Positions 15,316-23,911 of a DNA stretch of 64,000 bases are shown piece after piece. The DNA comes from Catellatospora tritici (GTDB taxonomy: Bacteria; Actinomycetota; Actinomycetes; Mycobacteriales; Micromonosporaceae). The position numbers and the translations under genes were made by a program. The notes under the pieces were generated by a model. The model was not told the DNA's origin. It did no database searches and was given only the letters and a program-made list of their open reading frames with translations. Every line of letters starts with the position of its first letter. Position 1 is the first letter of the stretch. The stretch is taken from NCBI RefSeq assembly GCF_019083965.1, contig NZ_JAHRCY010000011.1:124001-188000 (forward strand). Reading direction: 5' to 3'.

Positions 15316-15909
15316 GTGTACGAGGGTGCGATCCAGGATCTGATCGACGAGCTGGGCCGACTGCCCGGGGTGGGCCCGAAGAGCGCCCAGCGCATCGCCT
15401 TCCACGTGCTGGCGGCGGACCCGACCGACATCAAGCGGCTGGCCGCGGCGTTGACCCGGGTCAAGGAGCAGGTGCGCTTCTGCGTGCAGTGCTACAACGT
15501 GGCAGAAGAGGACATGTGCCGCATCTGTCGCGATCCGCGTCGCCGTGAGGACGCGATCTGCGTCGTCGAGGAGCCCAAGGACGTGGTGGCCATCGAGCGG
15601 ACCAACGAGTTCCGCGGCCGCTACCACGTGCTCGGCGGGGCGATCAATCCGCTGGAGGGGGTCGGCCCCGACAACCTGCGCATCCGTGAGCTGATGGCCC
15701 GGCTGAGCAGCGGGAAGGTCCTCGAGCTGATCCTGGCCACGGACCCGAACACCGAGGGTGAGGCCACCGCCACCTACCTGGCGCTGATGGTCAAGCCGAT
15801 GGGTATCACGGTCAGTCGCCTGGCCAGCGGGCTGCCGGTCGGCGGCGATCTTGAGTACGCCGACGAGATCACGCTCGGTCGTGCCTTCGAAGGCCGCCGC
15901 ACCCTCTGA
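15316..15909 (+). CDS. recR: Recombination mediator RecR
   Basis: This 197-aa protein works with RecO (and RecF) to load RecA at single-strand gaps. It starts at GTG 15316 (VYEGAIQDLIDELGRLPGVG). The helix-hairpin-helix GRLPGVGPKSAQR is at residues 15-27. A four-cysteine zinc site follows (FCVQCYNVAEEDMCRICRD), then the TOPRIM segment ICVVEEPKDVVAIE and the C-terminal TRLASGLPVGGDLEYADEITLGRA-type Walker-like region. The length is normal for the family. It follows ybaB directly, the usual arrangement. No adjacent recO or dnaX is present in this cluster. Confidence 0.96.
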   Translation: MYEGAIQDLIDELGRLPGVGPKSAQRIAFHVLAADPTDIKRLAAALTRVKEQVRFCVQCYNVAEEDMCRICRDPRRREDAICVVEEPKDVVAIERTNEFRGRYHVLGGAINPLEGVGPDNLRIRELMARLSSGKVLELILATDPNTEGEATATYLALMVKPMGITVSRLASGLPVGGDLEYADEITLGRAFEGRRTL

Positions 15910-16276
15910 TTCACGTCCTATCACGCCCCGCAGATATTCAAGCAGCACGATGTCCCTATGGCGTCTAGCTGCTGTTTTCTGCGTCACCGGCGTCCGGTTT
16001 TTATAACGCCACCATCACGGTCGGGCCTGAACTTGGTTACAGGCACGGCCCGAGCTTGACGCGGTACGACTCGCGAAGAATGCTCTGATCACGCGGTGGC
16101 GTGCACCACACGGCACCGCTGTCGCCTGTCATCCGATCGCCCCCCACGGCGGATGGGGTCGGGCGGCGCGAGTCACGCTAGGTAACAACCGAGCGGATGT
16201 CGCGCGGCAGCCGGCCACCCCTCAGGCGCAACCGGTGTGACGTGACCGGCGTCCGCAGGGAGGGGCGCTCCGTCTC
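15910..16276. other. 367-bp gene-free region upstream of the Opp operon
   Basis: No gene is seen. It must contain the Opp operon promoter. TTGACG at 16056-16061 is a good -35, but the sequence 17-18 nt downstream (AATGCT) is a poor -10, so the promoter is unassigned. An AT-rich patch at 15995-16010 (TTTTTATAACG) is a possible alternative. No riboswitch fold or strong terminator for recR was recognised. Confidence 0.35.
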
Positions 16277-17278
16277 ATGGCCACGCCAGTCGACACCTCT
16301 GTCACCGAGGTGCGCACCGAAGCCGCGCCCGCCAAGGCGATCGAAGGCCGATCACTGGGCCGCATCGCCTGGTCTCGCCTCAAGCGGGACAGGGTCGCCA
16401 TGTCCGGCGGTGTCGTGGTCCTGCTGCTCATCCTGATGGCGATCTTCGCGCCGTTCATCGTGAAGCTGCTGGGGCACCCGCCGAACGATTTCCACCAGGA
16501 CACCGCGCTGCTCGACCCGTCGCTGGGCAACCTGCCGCGGGGTGGCTTCCTGTTCCCCAACAGCGGGATCAGCAAGGACTACCTGTTCGGCATGGAGCCG
16601 CTCAACGGCCGTGACCTGTTCAGCCGGGTCGTCTACGGCGCGCGGATCTCGCTGTTGATCGCCTTCCTGGCGACCGTGCTGTCGGTGTTCATCGGGGCGA
16701 CGCTGGGCGTCATCGCCGGTTTCTTCGGCGGCTGGGTGGACACCCTGATCAGCCGGGCGATGGACCTGTTCCTGGCGTTCCCGCTGCTGGTGTTCGCGAT
16801 GGCGATCGTCGGCATCCTGCCGGACACCGCGTTCGGGCTATCCGGCAACGGCCTGCGCATCGCGATGCTGATCTTCGTGATCGGCTTCTTCAACTGGCCC
16901 TACGTCGCGCGCATCGTGCGCGGTCAGGCGCTGTCGCTGCGGGAGCGCGAGTTCATCGACGCGGCGCGCAGCCTCGGCGCCCGGGGGCCGTACATCGTGT
17001 TCCGGGAGATGCTGCCGAACCTGATCGCGCCGATCCTGATCTACACGACGCTGACCATCCCGACGAACGTGCTGTTCGAGGCGGGCCTGTCGTTCCTCGG
17101 CGTCGGCATCCAGGCGCCGACCGCGAGCTGGGGCGGCATGCTCGGCAAGGCCACCGAGTACTACAACGTGCCGCACTTCATGTTCTTCCCCGGCATGGCG
17201 ATCTTCGTGACCGTACTGGCCTTCAACCTCTTCGGCGACGGTCTGCGCGACGCCCTCGATCCCAAGGGCAAGCGCTGA
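16277..17278 (+). CDS. Oligopeptide ABC transporter permease, OppC/DppC type
   Basis: A 333-aa inner-membrane protein. The start ATG at 16277 has GGAGGGG upstream. A cytoplasmic N-terminus is followed by TM1 near residues 41-62 and a periplasm-side loop of about 60 residues, as in OppC-N domains. A five-helix permease domain follows. The EAA loop that docks the ATPases is FIDAARSLGARGPYIVFREMLPNLIAPI, and GLSFLGVGIQAPTASWGGML is the conserved segment near the C-terminus. It is the first gene of a five-gene set (permease, binding protein, permease, two ATPases). The order is slightly unusual, with the binding protein between the permeases. Substrate is likely short peptides, though nickel or sugars cannot be excluded. 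Confidence 0.92.
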   Translation: MATPVDTSVTEVRTEAAPAKAIEGRSLGRIAWSRLKRDRVAMSGGVVVLLLILMAIFAPFIVKLLGHPPNDFHQDTALLDPSLGNLPRGGFLFPNSGISKDYLFGMEPLNGRDLFSRVVYGARISLLIAFLATVLSVFIGATLGVIAGFFGGWVDTLISRAMDLFLAFPLLVFAMAIVGILPDTAFGLSGNGLRIAMLIFVIGFFNWPYVARIVRGQALSLREREFIDAARSLGARGPYIVFREMLPNLIAPILIYTTLTIPTNVLFEAGLSFLGVGIQAPTASWGGMLGKATEYYNVPHFMFFPGMAIFVTVLAFNLFGDGLRDALDPKGKR

Positions 17279-17349
17279 CCCCGCCCCATCGGCAGGACCA
17301 CCACTCCAGCGGTTCGAGACGCGAACCGTTCCACCAGGGAGGAATGTAA

Positions 17350-19107
17350 GTGAAGAAGAAGGGAAGGGTGCTCGCGGCTTCAGTCGCCGCGTTCGCACTC
17401 GCGCTGGGGGCAGCAGCCTGCAGCGGTAGCAAGGACGAACCCACCACTCCGGCAGCGAAGGACGCCTACAACGGCGCGCTGACGGCGGTCTTCAACCCGT
17501 CCGACAAGAAGGGCGGCACGATCAAGCTCGCCCACTCGTCCGACTGGGACTCGCTCGACCCGGGCGACACCTACTACGGCTACTCGTGGAACTTCGTGCG
17601 TCTCTACGGCCGCTCGCTGGTCATGTTCAAGCCGGGCCCCGGCGCGGAGAGCAGCCAACTGGTGCCGGACCTCGCCGAGAACCTGGGCGCGCCCAGCGAC
17701 GGCGGCAAGACCTGGACCTACAAGCTGCGCGCCGGCCTGAAGTACGAGGACGGCACCGCGATCACGTCCAAGGACGTGAAGTACGCGGTCCTGCGGTCCC
17801 TGGACAAGGACGTCTTCGTCAACGGCCCGACCTACTTCAACGACTTCCTGGCGCTCGAGGACGGGTACAAGGGCCCGTACAAGAGCAAGGGCGTCGACAC
17901 CAAGGCCATCGAGACCCCCGATGACCTGACGATCGTCTTCCACCTGAAGACGGCGTTCGGTGGCTTCGACTACTTCGCCATGCTGCCCTCGACCATTCCG
18001 GTTCCGGAGGCCAAGGACAACGGCGCGAAGTACAAGGAGCACGTGGTCTCCTCCGGCCCGTACATGTTCGACACGTTCGAGGCCGAGAAGAGCTTCTCCC
18101 TCAAGCGCAACCCGAACTGGGACCAGGCCACCGACCCGAACCGCAAGGCGCTGCCGGACCGCTACGAGGTCCAGCTGGGCGTCGCGGCCGCCGACATCGA
18201 CAACCAGCTCATCTCGGGTGACCTGCAGATCGACGTCGCCGGCACCGGTGTGCAGTCGGCCACCCTGGGCAAGGTCCAGAGCGACCCGGACCTGAAGGCC
18301 CGCGCGGACAACCCCTCGATCGCGCGTCTGTGGTACACCTCGATCAACCCGAAGGTGGCGCCGCTGGACAACATCGAGTGCCGCAAGGCCATCATGTACG
18401 CCGCGGACCGCACGGGCTACCAGGCCGCCTACAACGGTGAGGAGGCCGGTGGCGCCATCGCGACCAGCCTCATGCCGCCGCAGGTGCCGGGCGCGATCAA
18501 GGACGTGACCTGGTCGGCCGGTGCCGACAACAAGGGTGACCTCGACAAGGCCAAGGCCGCGCTCGAGGCCTGCGGTCACAAGGACGGCTTCGAGGTCAAC
18601 ATGGCGTACCGCTCGGACCGCCCGAAGGAGCAGGCGACCGCCGAGTCGCTGCAGCAGTCCCTGGGCCGCGTCGGCATCAAGCTGACCCTGAAGGGCTACC
18701 CGGCCAGCGACTACTTCGCGCTGTACGCGGGCAAGCCGGGCTTCCGCAACGGTGAGGCCAAGCTGGGCATGGCCACCAACGGCTGGGGCGCGGACTGGAA
18801 CGACGGCTTCGGCTTCCTGTCGCAGATCGTCGACAGCCGGGTCATCCGTGACTCGGGTGGCTCGTCCAACATCTCGGTCATGATCCCCGAGGTCGACGCG
18901 ATGATCGACCGGGCGCTGCTCGAGACCGACGTCAAGAAGCGTGACGCGCTCTGGGGACAGGTCGACAAGCGCGTCATGGAGGAGGCCGTGATCCTGCCGG
19001 GTGTCTGGGCCAAGGCGCTCACCATCCGCGGCAAGGGTCTGACGAACGTCTTCGTCAACGAGTCGTTCGGCATGTACGACTACCTGGCCCTCGGTGTGCA
19101 GCAGTAA
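17350..19107 (+). CDS. Peptide-binding lipoprotein of the ABC importer (SBP family 5)
   Basis: A 585-aa extracytoplasmic solute receptor. It starts at GTG 17350 (MKKKGRVLAASVAA...), with GGGAGGAA upstream. The lipobox LGAAAC places the acylated Cys at 24. The mature protein has the family-5 pattern: GGTIKLAHSSDWDSLDPG near the N-terminus, DLAENLGAPSDGGKTWTYKLRAGLKYEDGTAITSKDVKYA, then SGPYMFDTFE and a C-terminal lobe with NGWGADWNDGFGFL. It binds the ligand outside the membrane and hands it to the OppB/OppC pore. The gene is inside the operon, 71 bp after oppC. The 96-bp gap before the next permease may hold a processing or weak promoter site. Confidence 0.93.
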   Translation: MKKKGRVLAASVAAFALALGAAACSGSKDEPTTPAAKDAYNGALTAVFNPSDKKGGTIKLAHSSDWDSLDPGDTYYGYSWNFVRLYGRSLVMFKPGPGAESSQLVPDLAENLGAPSDGGKTWTYKLRAGLKYEDGTAITSKDVKYAVLRSLDKDVFVNGPTYFNDFLALEDGYKGPYKSKGVDTKAIETPDDLTIVFHLKTAFGGFDYFAMLPSTIPVPEAKDNGAKYKEHVVSSGPYMFDTFEAEKSFSLKRNPNWDQATDPNRKALPDRYEVQLGVAAADIDNQLISGDLQIDVAGTGVQSATLGKVQSDPDLKARADNPSIARLWYTSINPKVAPLDNIECRKAIMYAADRTGYQAAYNGEEAGGAIATSLMPPQVPGAIKDVTWSAGADNKGDLDKAKAALEACGHKDGFEVNMAYRSDRPKEQATAESLQQSLGRVGIKLTLKGYPASDYFALYAGKPGFRNGEAKLGMATNGWGADWNDGFGFLSQIVDSRVIRDSGGSSNISVMIPEVDAMIDRALLETDVKKRDALWGQVDKRVMEEAVILPGVWAKALTIRGKGLTNVFVNESFGMYDYLALGVQQ

Positions 19108-19203
19108 TCACACCAGGCAACTGGACGGCAACAACCAAAGGTAGGTGAAGGCGTAGGGTGGCCGACCGGGCTCCGGTCCGGTCGGCCACCCGGGCCGACA
19201 ATC

Positions 19204-20219
<1,016 letters not shown>

Positions 20220-20223
<4 letters not shown>

Positions 20224-21290
20224 ACACTGTGATCTCTCCTCGCCCCTCGGCGGAGGCGACGTCCTTCCTGGAACTGCGGGATCTGAAGATTCACTTCCCG
20301 ACCGACGACGGCGTGGTCAAGTCCGTCGACGGGCTCACCTTCTCGCTGGAGCGCGGCAAGACCCTGGGCATCGTCGGCGAGTCCGGCTCGGGCAAGTCCG
20401 TGTCCAGCCTGGGCATCCTCGGCATCTACCACCAGGGCAACGCCAAGATCTCCGGCGAGATCTGGCTCGACGGCCAGGAACTGGTCAGCTCGTCGCGCGA
20501 GCAGGTGCGCCAGCTGCGCGGCAAGCGGATGGCGATGATCTTCCAGGATCCGCTGTCGGCGATGCACCCCTACTACAGCGTGGGCGCCCAGATCATCGAG
20601 GCGTACCGGGTGCACAACAACGTGTCCAAGAAGGTCGCCCGCAAGCACGCGATCGACATGCTCGGCCGGGTCGGCATCCCGCAGCCGGACCGGCGCGTGG
20701 ACGACCACCCGCACCAGTTCTCCGGCGGCATGCGGCAGCGGGCGATGATCGCCATGGCGCTGTCGTGCGACCCCGAGCTGCTGATCGCCGACGAGCCCAC
20801 CACGGCGCTCGACGTGACGGTGCAGGCGCAGATCCTGGACCTGATGCGTGACCTGCAGCGCGAGTTCAACTCCGCGCTGATCATCATCACGCACGACCTG
20901 GGTGTCACCGCCGAACTGGCCGACGACGTCCTGGTCATGTACGGCGGCAAGGGCATCGAGTACGGCAGCGCCGAGGACATCTTCGAGCGGCCGGAGCACC
21001 CGTACACGTGGGGTCTGCTCGGCTCGATGCCGCGCCTGGACCGGCCGGTCACCGAGCGGCTGCTGCCGATCAAGGGCACCCCGCCGTCGCTGATCAACGT
21101 GCCCTCGGGCTGTGCCTTCCACCCGCGCTGTGCCTTCGCCGACCGTACCGGTGGCGCCAGCCAGCGCGACGTGCCGGAACTGCTGTCGCTGGACAGCGGC
21201 AAGCACCGCGTGCGGTGCCACCTGCCCGCCCAGGAGCGCCGTCAGATCTGGCAGAACGAGATCAAGCCGAACCTGGAGGGCGTGGCATGA
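20220..21290 (+). CDS. Oligopeptide ABC transporter ATPase, OppD type
   Basis: A 356-aa cytoplasmic ATPase. Walker A is GESGSGKS, the Q-loop is IFQDPLSAMHPYY, the signature is FSGGMRQR, Walker B is LLIADEPTTALD, and the switch His is in ITHDLG. The C-terminal oligopeptide-transport extension has a cysteine-rich stretch (GCAFHPRCAF...RCHLP) as in OppD/DppD proteins that carry an Fe-S cluster or zinc; the four usual Cys appear as C-x5-C...C, so one may be missing. ATG 20220 overlaps the OppB stop, and its own stop overlaps the OppF start. It pairs with OppF as a heterodimer. Confidence 0.94.
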
Positions 21291-22312
21291 GTGCCGAGAT
21301 GAACAACGACGCCCTGCTGTCGGTGCGCGGTCTGCAGAAGCACTTCCCGATCACCAAGGGCCTGCTCCGGCGCAAGGTCGGCGCGGTGCAGGCGGTCGAC
21401 GGGCTGGACTTCGACGTCAAGCCCGGCGAGACCCTGGGCCTGGTCGGCGAGTCCGGCTGCGGCAAGACCACCACCGGCCGCCTGCTGACCCGGCTCATCG
21501 AGCCGACCGGCGGCAACATCCGGTTCGAGGGCCGCGAGATCACGCACCTGTCCCAGGGGAAGCTGCGTCCGCTGCGGCGGGACCTGCAGATGATCTTCCA
21601 GGATCCGTACTCGTCGCTCAACCCGCGACACACGGTGGGCGCCATCGTCGGCGCGCCGTTCCACATCCAGGGCGTCAAGACCCCGCAGGGCACCAAGAGG
21701 GCCGTGCAGGACCTGCTGGAGCTGGTCGGCCTCAGCCCGGAGCACTACAACCGCTACCCGCACGAGTTCTCCGGCGGTCAGCGCCAGCGCATCGGCATCG
21801 CCCGTACGCTGGCCCTGAAGCCGAAGATGATCATTGCGGACGAGCCGGTGTCGGCCCTGGACGTGTCCATCCAGGCGCAGGTGGTCAACCTGCTGGAGGA
21901 CCTGCAGCAGGAGCTCGGCCTGACCTACGTCGTGATCGCGCACGACCTGTCGGTGGTGCGCCACATCTCCGACCGGGTCGCGGTCATGTACCTCGGGAAG
22001 ATCGTCGAGATCGCCGATCGGGACTCGCTGTACTCGCGGCCGCGCCACCCGTACACGGCGGCGCTGCTGTCGGCGGTGCCGGTGCCGGACCCGAAGCGGC
22101 GCGCGGGCGACCAGCGTGAACGCATCCTGCTCACCGGCGACGTGCCCAGCCCGATCAACCCGCCGTCGGGCTGCCGGTTCCGTACCCGCTGCTGGAAGGC
22201 GCAGGAGATCTGCGCGACCACGCCGCCGCCGCTGGTGCGGCACGTGGCCACCGACACCGAGGGCCACCTGGCCGCCTGCCACTTCCCGATGGCCGACGGC
22301 GAGACGCGCTGA
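21287..22312 (+). CDS. Oligopeptide ABC transporter ATPase, OppF type
   Basis: A 341-aa partner ATPase, ATG 21287 overlapping the OppD stop. Motifs: Walker A GESGCGKTT, Q-loop IFQDPYSSLNPR (the SLNPR stretch typical of OppF/DppF), signature FSGGQRQR, Walker B MIIADEPVSALD, and switch AHDLSVV. The C-terminal extension has GCRFRTRCWKAQEIC and ACHF, the four-cysteine set of this family. It is the last gene of the operon and is followed by a strong hairpin. A longer upstream frame exists but would overlap the OppD gene and lacks sense. Confidence 0.95.
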   Translation: MSAEMNNDALLSVRGLQKHFPITKGLLRRKVGAVQAVDGLDFDVKPGETLGLVGESGCGKTTTGRLLTRLIEPTGGNIRFEGREITHLSQGKLRPLRRDLQMIFQDPYSSLNPRHTVGAIVGAPFHIQGVKTPQGTKRAVQDLLELVGLSPEHYNRYPHEFSGGQRQRIGIARTLALKPKMIIADEPVSALDVSIQAQVVNLLEDLQQELGLTYVVIAHDLSVVRHISDRVAVMYLGKIVEIADRDSLYSRPRHPYTAALLSAVPVPDPKRRAGDQRERILLTGDVPSPINPPSGCRFRTRCWKAQEICATTPPPLVRHVATDTEGHLAACHFPMADGETR

Positions 22313-22325
22313 CCGGTTCGACCTC

Positions 22326-22366
22326 GCAGAGCCCGTACGCCGCCACTGGCAGCGTGCGGGCTCTGC
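22326..22366 (+). terminator. Terminator of the Opp operon
   Basis: The arms GCAGAGCCCG and CGGGCTCTGC pair perfectly over 10 bp, extended by an interrupted ACGC/GCGT stem. It starts 14 nt past the oppF stop. Confidence 0.75.
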
Positions 22367-22569
22367 CGCTTTCGGATCCGCCGTGGAGGATTCTCCTACT
22401 CGGAGCGTGATAAGCTCAGCACTGATTGTCACCGTATCTGCGCCTGCCTCGGGACGCCCGAGGCGCCTCCAGGAGTGCAGCGCGACGCCGGCCCGTGCCG
22501 GGCATCGGTGCCGCATCTCTCGCCCGAATAGGGCACTCACCAACCCGACTCCGCAAGTGGGGTGCGACC

Positions 22570-23796
22570 ATGCCCATCACACTGTGGAATTTTCCGCCTG
22601 ACTGGGTGGCAAAGACCGGTCCGGTAGGGGCCAAAATCGTGGAATTCGTCTCCAAGTGGTACCCGGAAGCCGACGGAGTGTTCGTGAGCTCCGCCTACCG
22701 AGCCCATGAGGATGACGGCGGCACGTGGTCCCATCACAACGGCCAGATCTACAGGAACTCGAAGACAGCCGCCGTCGACTTCGTCACGTACTCCCGGCCG
22801 GGCACCGCTCAGCTCGGCCTGCACGGTCGCGACTCCGCCAAGATGCGCGACCTCGCCAAGTGGCTGTACGAACACTTCGGGGATCTCACCGTCGAGATGT
22901 TCCACACCACGCCGTTCAACACCGACAACGGCTTCAACATCAGGTACCAGGAGCCGACCCACGGCATCCCCGGCCACGACAACCACATTCACTTCGCCAC
23001 CTCCGAGGCCCTGCTGGGCAAGATGGAGTCCCGCGCGCCGCAGCTGTTCCGGGAGCCGGTCCCGCACAACGTGGTGGTCGAGCCGGTCGTGGGTGCGAGC
23101 ACGCTGTTCGGGTGGGACACCTCGGACTACGACCACGACCGCGGGATGCGCCCCAGCCACGTCCGGGCGGCGGCGGAGGAGGGCATCCGGTTCTTCACGC
23201 ACAAGGTCACGGACGGCACCAAGACGATCCACAACAGGGCCGGCGGGAAACTCAAGGCGGCCCGGGACGCGGGCATCCCGTTCCTGGGGGCGTACGCGGT
23301 GCCGCGCACGCCCGGCAACAACGGCCACGGCGGCATCATCCACCAGGTGGAGTTCGCCATCGCCGAGACGACCAGGCAGTTCCCGGACTGGCAGGACTTC
23401 CCGGGCTGGTTCTGGCAGGTCGATCTGGAGCACTGGGACTGGGACACCGTGCAGCCCTGGTGCGGGGTCGAGATGTGCAAGCAGCTGCGGGAGCTCACGG
23501 GCAAGACGGCCCTGCTCTACGCGCCGCACTGGTCGTACGGGGACAGTATCGCCGGGGCGGATCCGCTCTGGGCCAGCGACTACGGCCCCAACCGGATCGG
23601 GAACTTCAAGGACCTGTACGACGCCCGCGACGGCAACACCGGCCGGGGCTGGCGCAAGTACAGCGACCGGACGCCGGTGATCTGGCAGTTCGGCAGCCGG
23701 GGGATCGTCGGTGGGCAGAAGACGTGTGACATCAACGCCTTCCGCGGCACCGAGGACGACTTCGCCCGGATGATCAACGCACCAGCCGTCGTCTGA
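22570..23796 (+). CDS. Two-domain cell-wall hydrolase: M15-like peptidase plus GH25 lysozyme
   Basis: A 408-aa protein from ATG 22570 (MPITLWNFPPDW). Residues 1-150 contain a zinc-peptidase-like pattern, WSHHNG (H55/H56), VDF (D70) and HDNHIHF (H139-x-H141), resembling M15 or MepA-type peptidoglycan peptidases. Residues 179-408 are a glycosyl hydrolase 25 domain: GWDTSDYD (D183), the catalytic D-x-E in WQVDLEHW (D285, E287), and the closing IWQFGS...CDINAFRG. The protein would cut both peptide stems and the glycan. No signal peptide is visible, and the longer upstream frame does not supply one, so it could be a lysin-like or autolytic protein released by other means. Neighbours (opp, dnaX) give no context. 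Confidence 0.8.
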   Translation: MPITLWNFPPDWVAKTGPVGAKIVEFVSKWYPEADGVFVSSAYRAHEDDGGTWSHHNGQIYRNSKTAAVDFVTYSRPGTAQLGLHGRDSAKMRDLAKWLYEHFGDLTVEMFHTTPFNTDNGFNIRYQEPTHGIPGHDNHIHFATSEALLGKMESRAPQLFREPVPHNVVVEPVVGASTLFGWDTSDYDHDRGMRPSHVRAAAEEGIRFFTHKVTDGTKTIHNRAGGKLKAARDAGIPFLGAYAVPRTPGNNGHGGIIHQVEFAIAETTRQFPDWQDFPGWFWQVDLEHWDWDTVQPWCGVEMCKQLRELTGKTALLYAPHWSYGDSIAGADPLWASDYGPNRIGNFKDLYDARDGNTGRGWRKYSDRTPVIWQFGSRGIVGGQKTCDINAFRGTEDDFARMINAPAVV

Positions 23797-23810
23797 CCGG
23801 CGCAGCACGC

Positions 23811-23851
23811 CCCTGACTCGTGCGGTTTCGCGGAAACCGCACGAATCAGGG
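23811..23851. terminator. Bidirectional hairpin between hydrolase gene and dnaX
   Basis: Arms of 19 nt (23811-23829 and 23833-23851) pair at 18 positions around GCG. The core CGGTTTC-gcg-GAAACCG resembles the intergenic hairpin family at 42813 and 61803. The position between convergent genes supports a terminator role for both. Confidence 0.75.
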
Positions 23852-23911
23852 TGCCGATGGCGGCATTTGCCTGAGATCGCGCCAACGCTTCGGGCGGGCG
23901 CGCCCGACCTA

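Noticed and set aside
16056..16085. Promoter of the Opp operon with -35 TTGACG
   Set aside because: The -35 is good, but the sequence at the -10 position is poor, so it is not called as a feature.
22426..22569. N-terminal extension of the wall hydrolase as a signal peptide
   Set aside because: The extension is Arg/Pro-rich without a hydrophobic core, and the inner ATG fits the conserved domain start.
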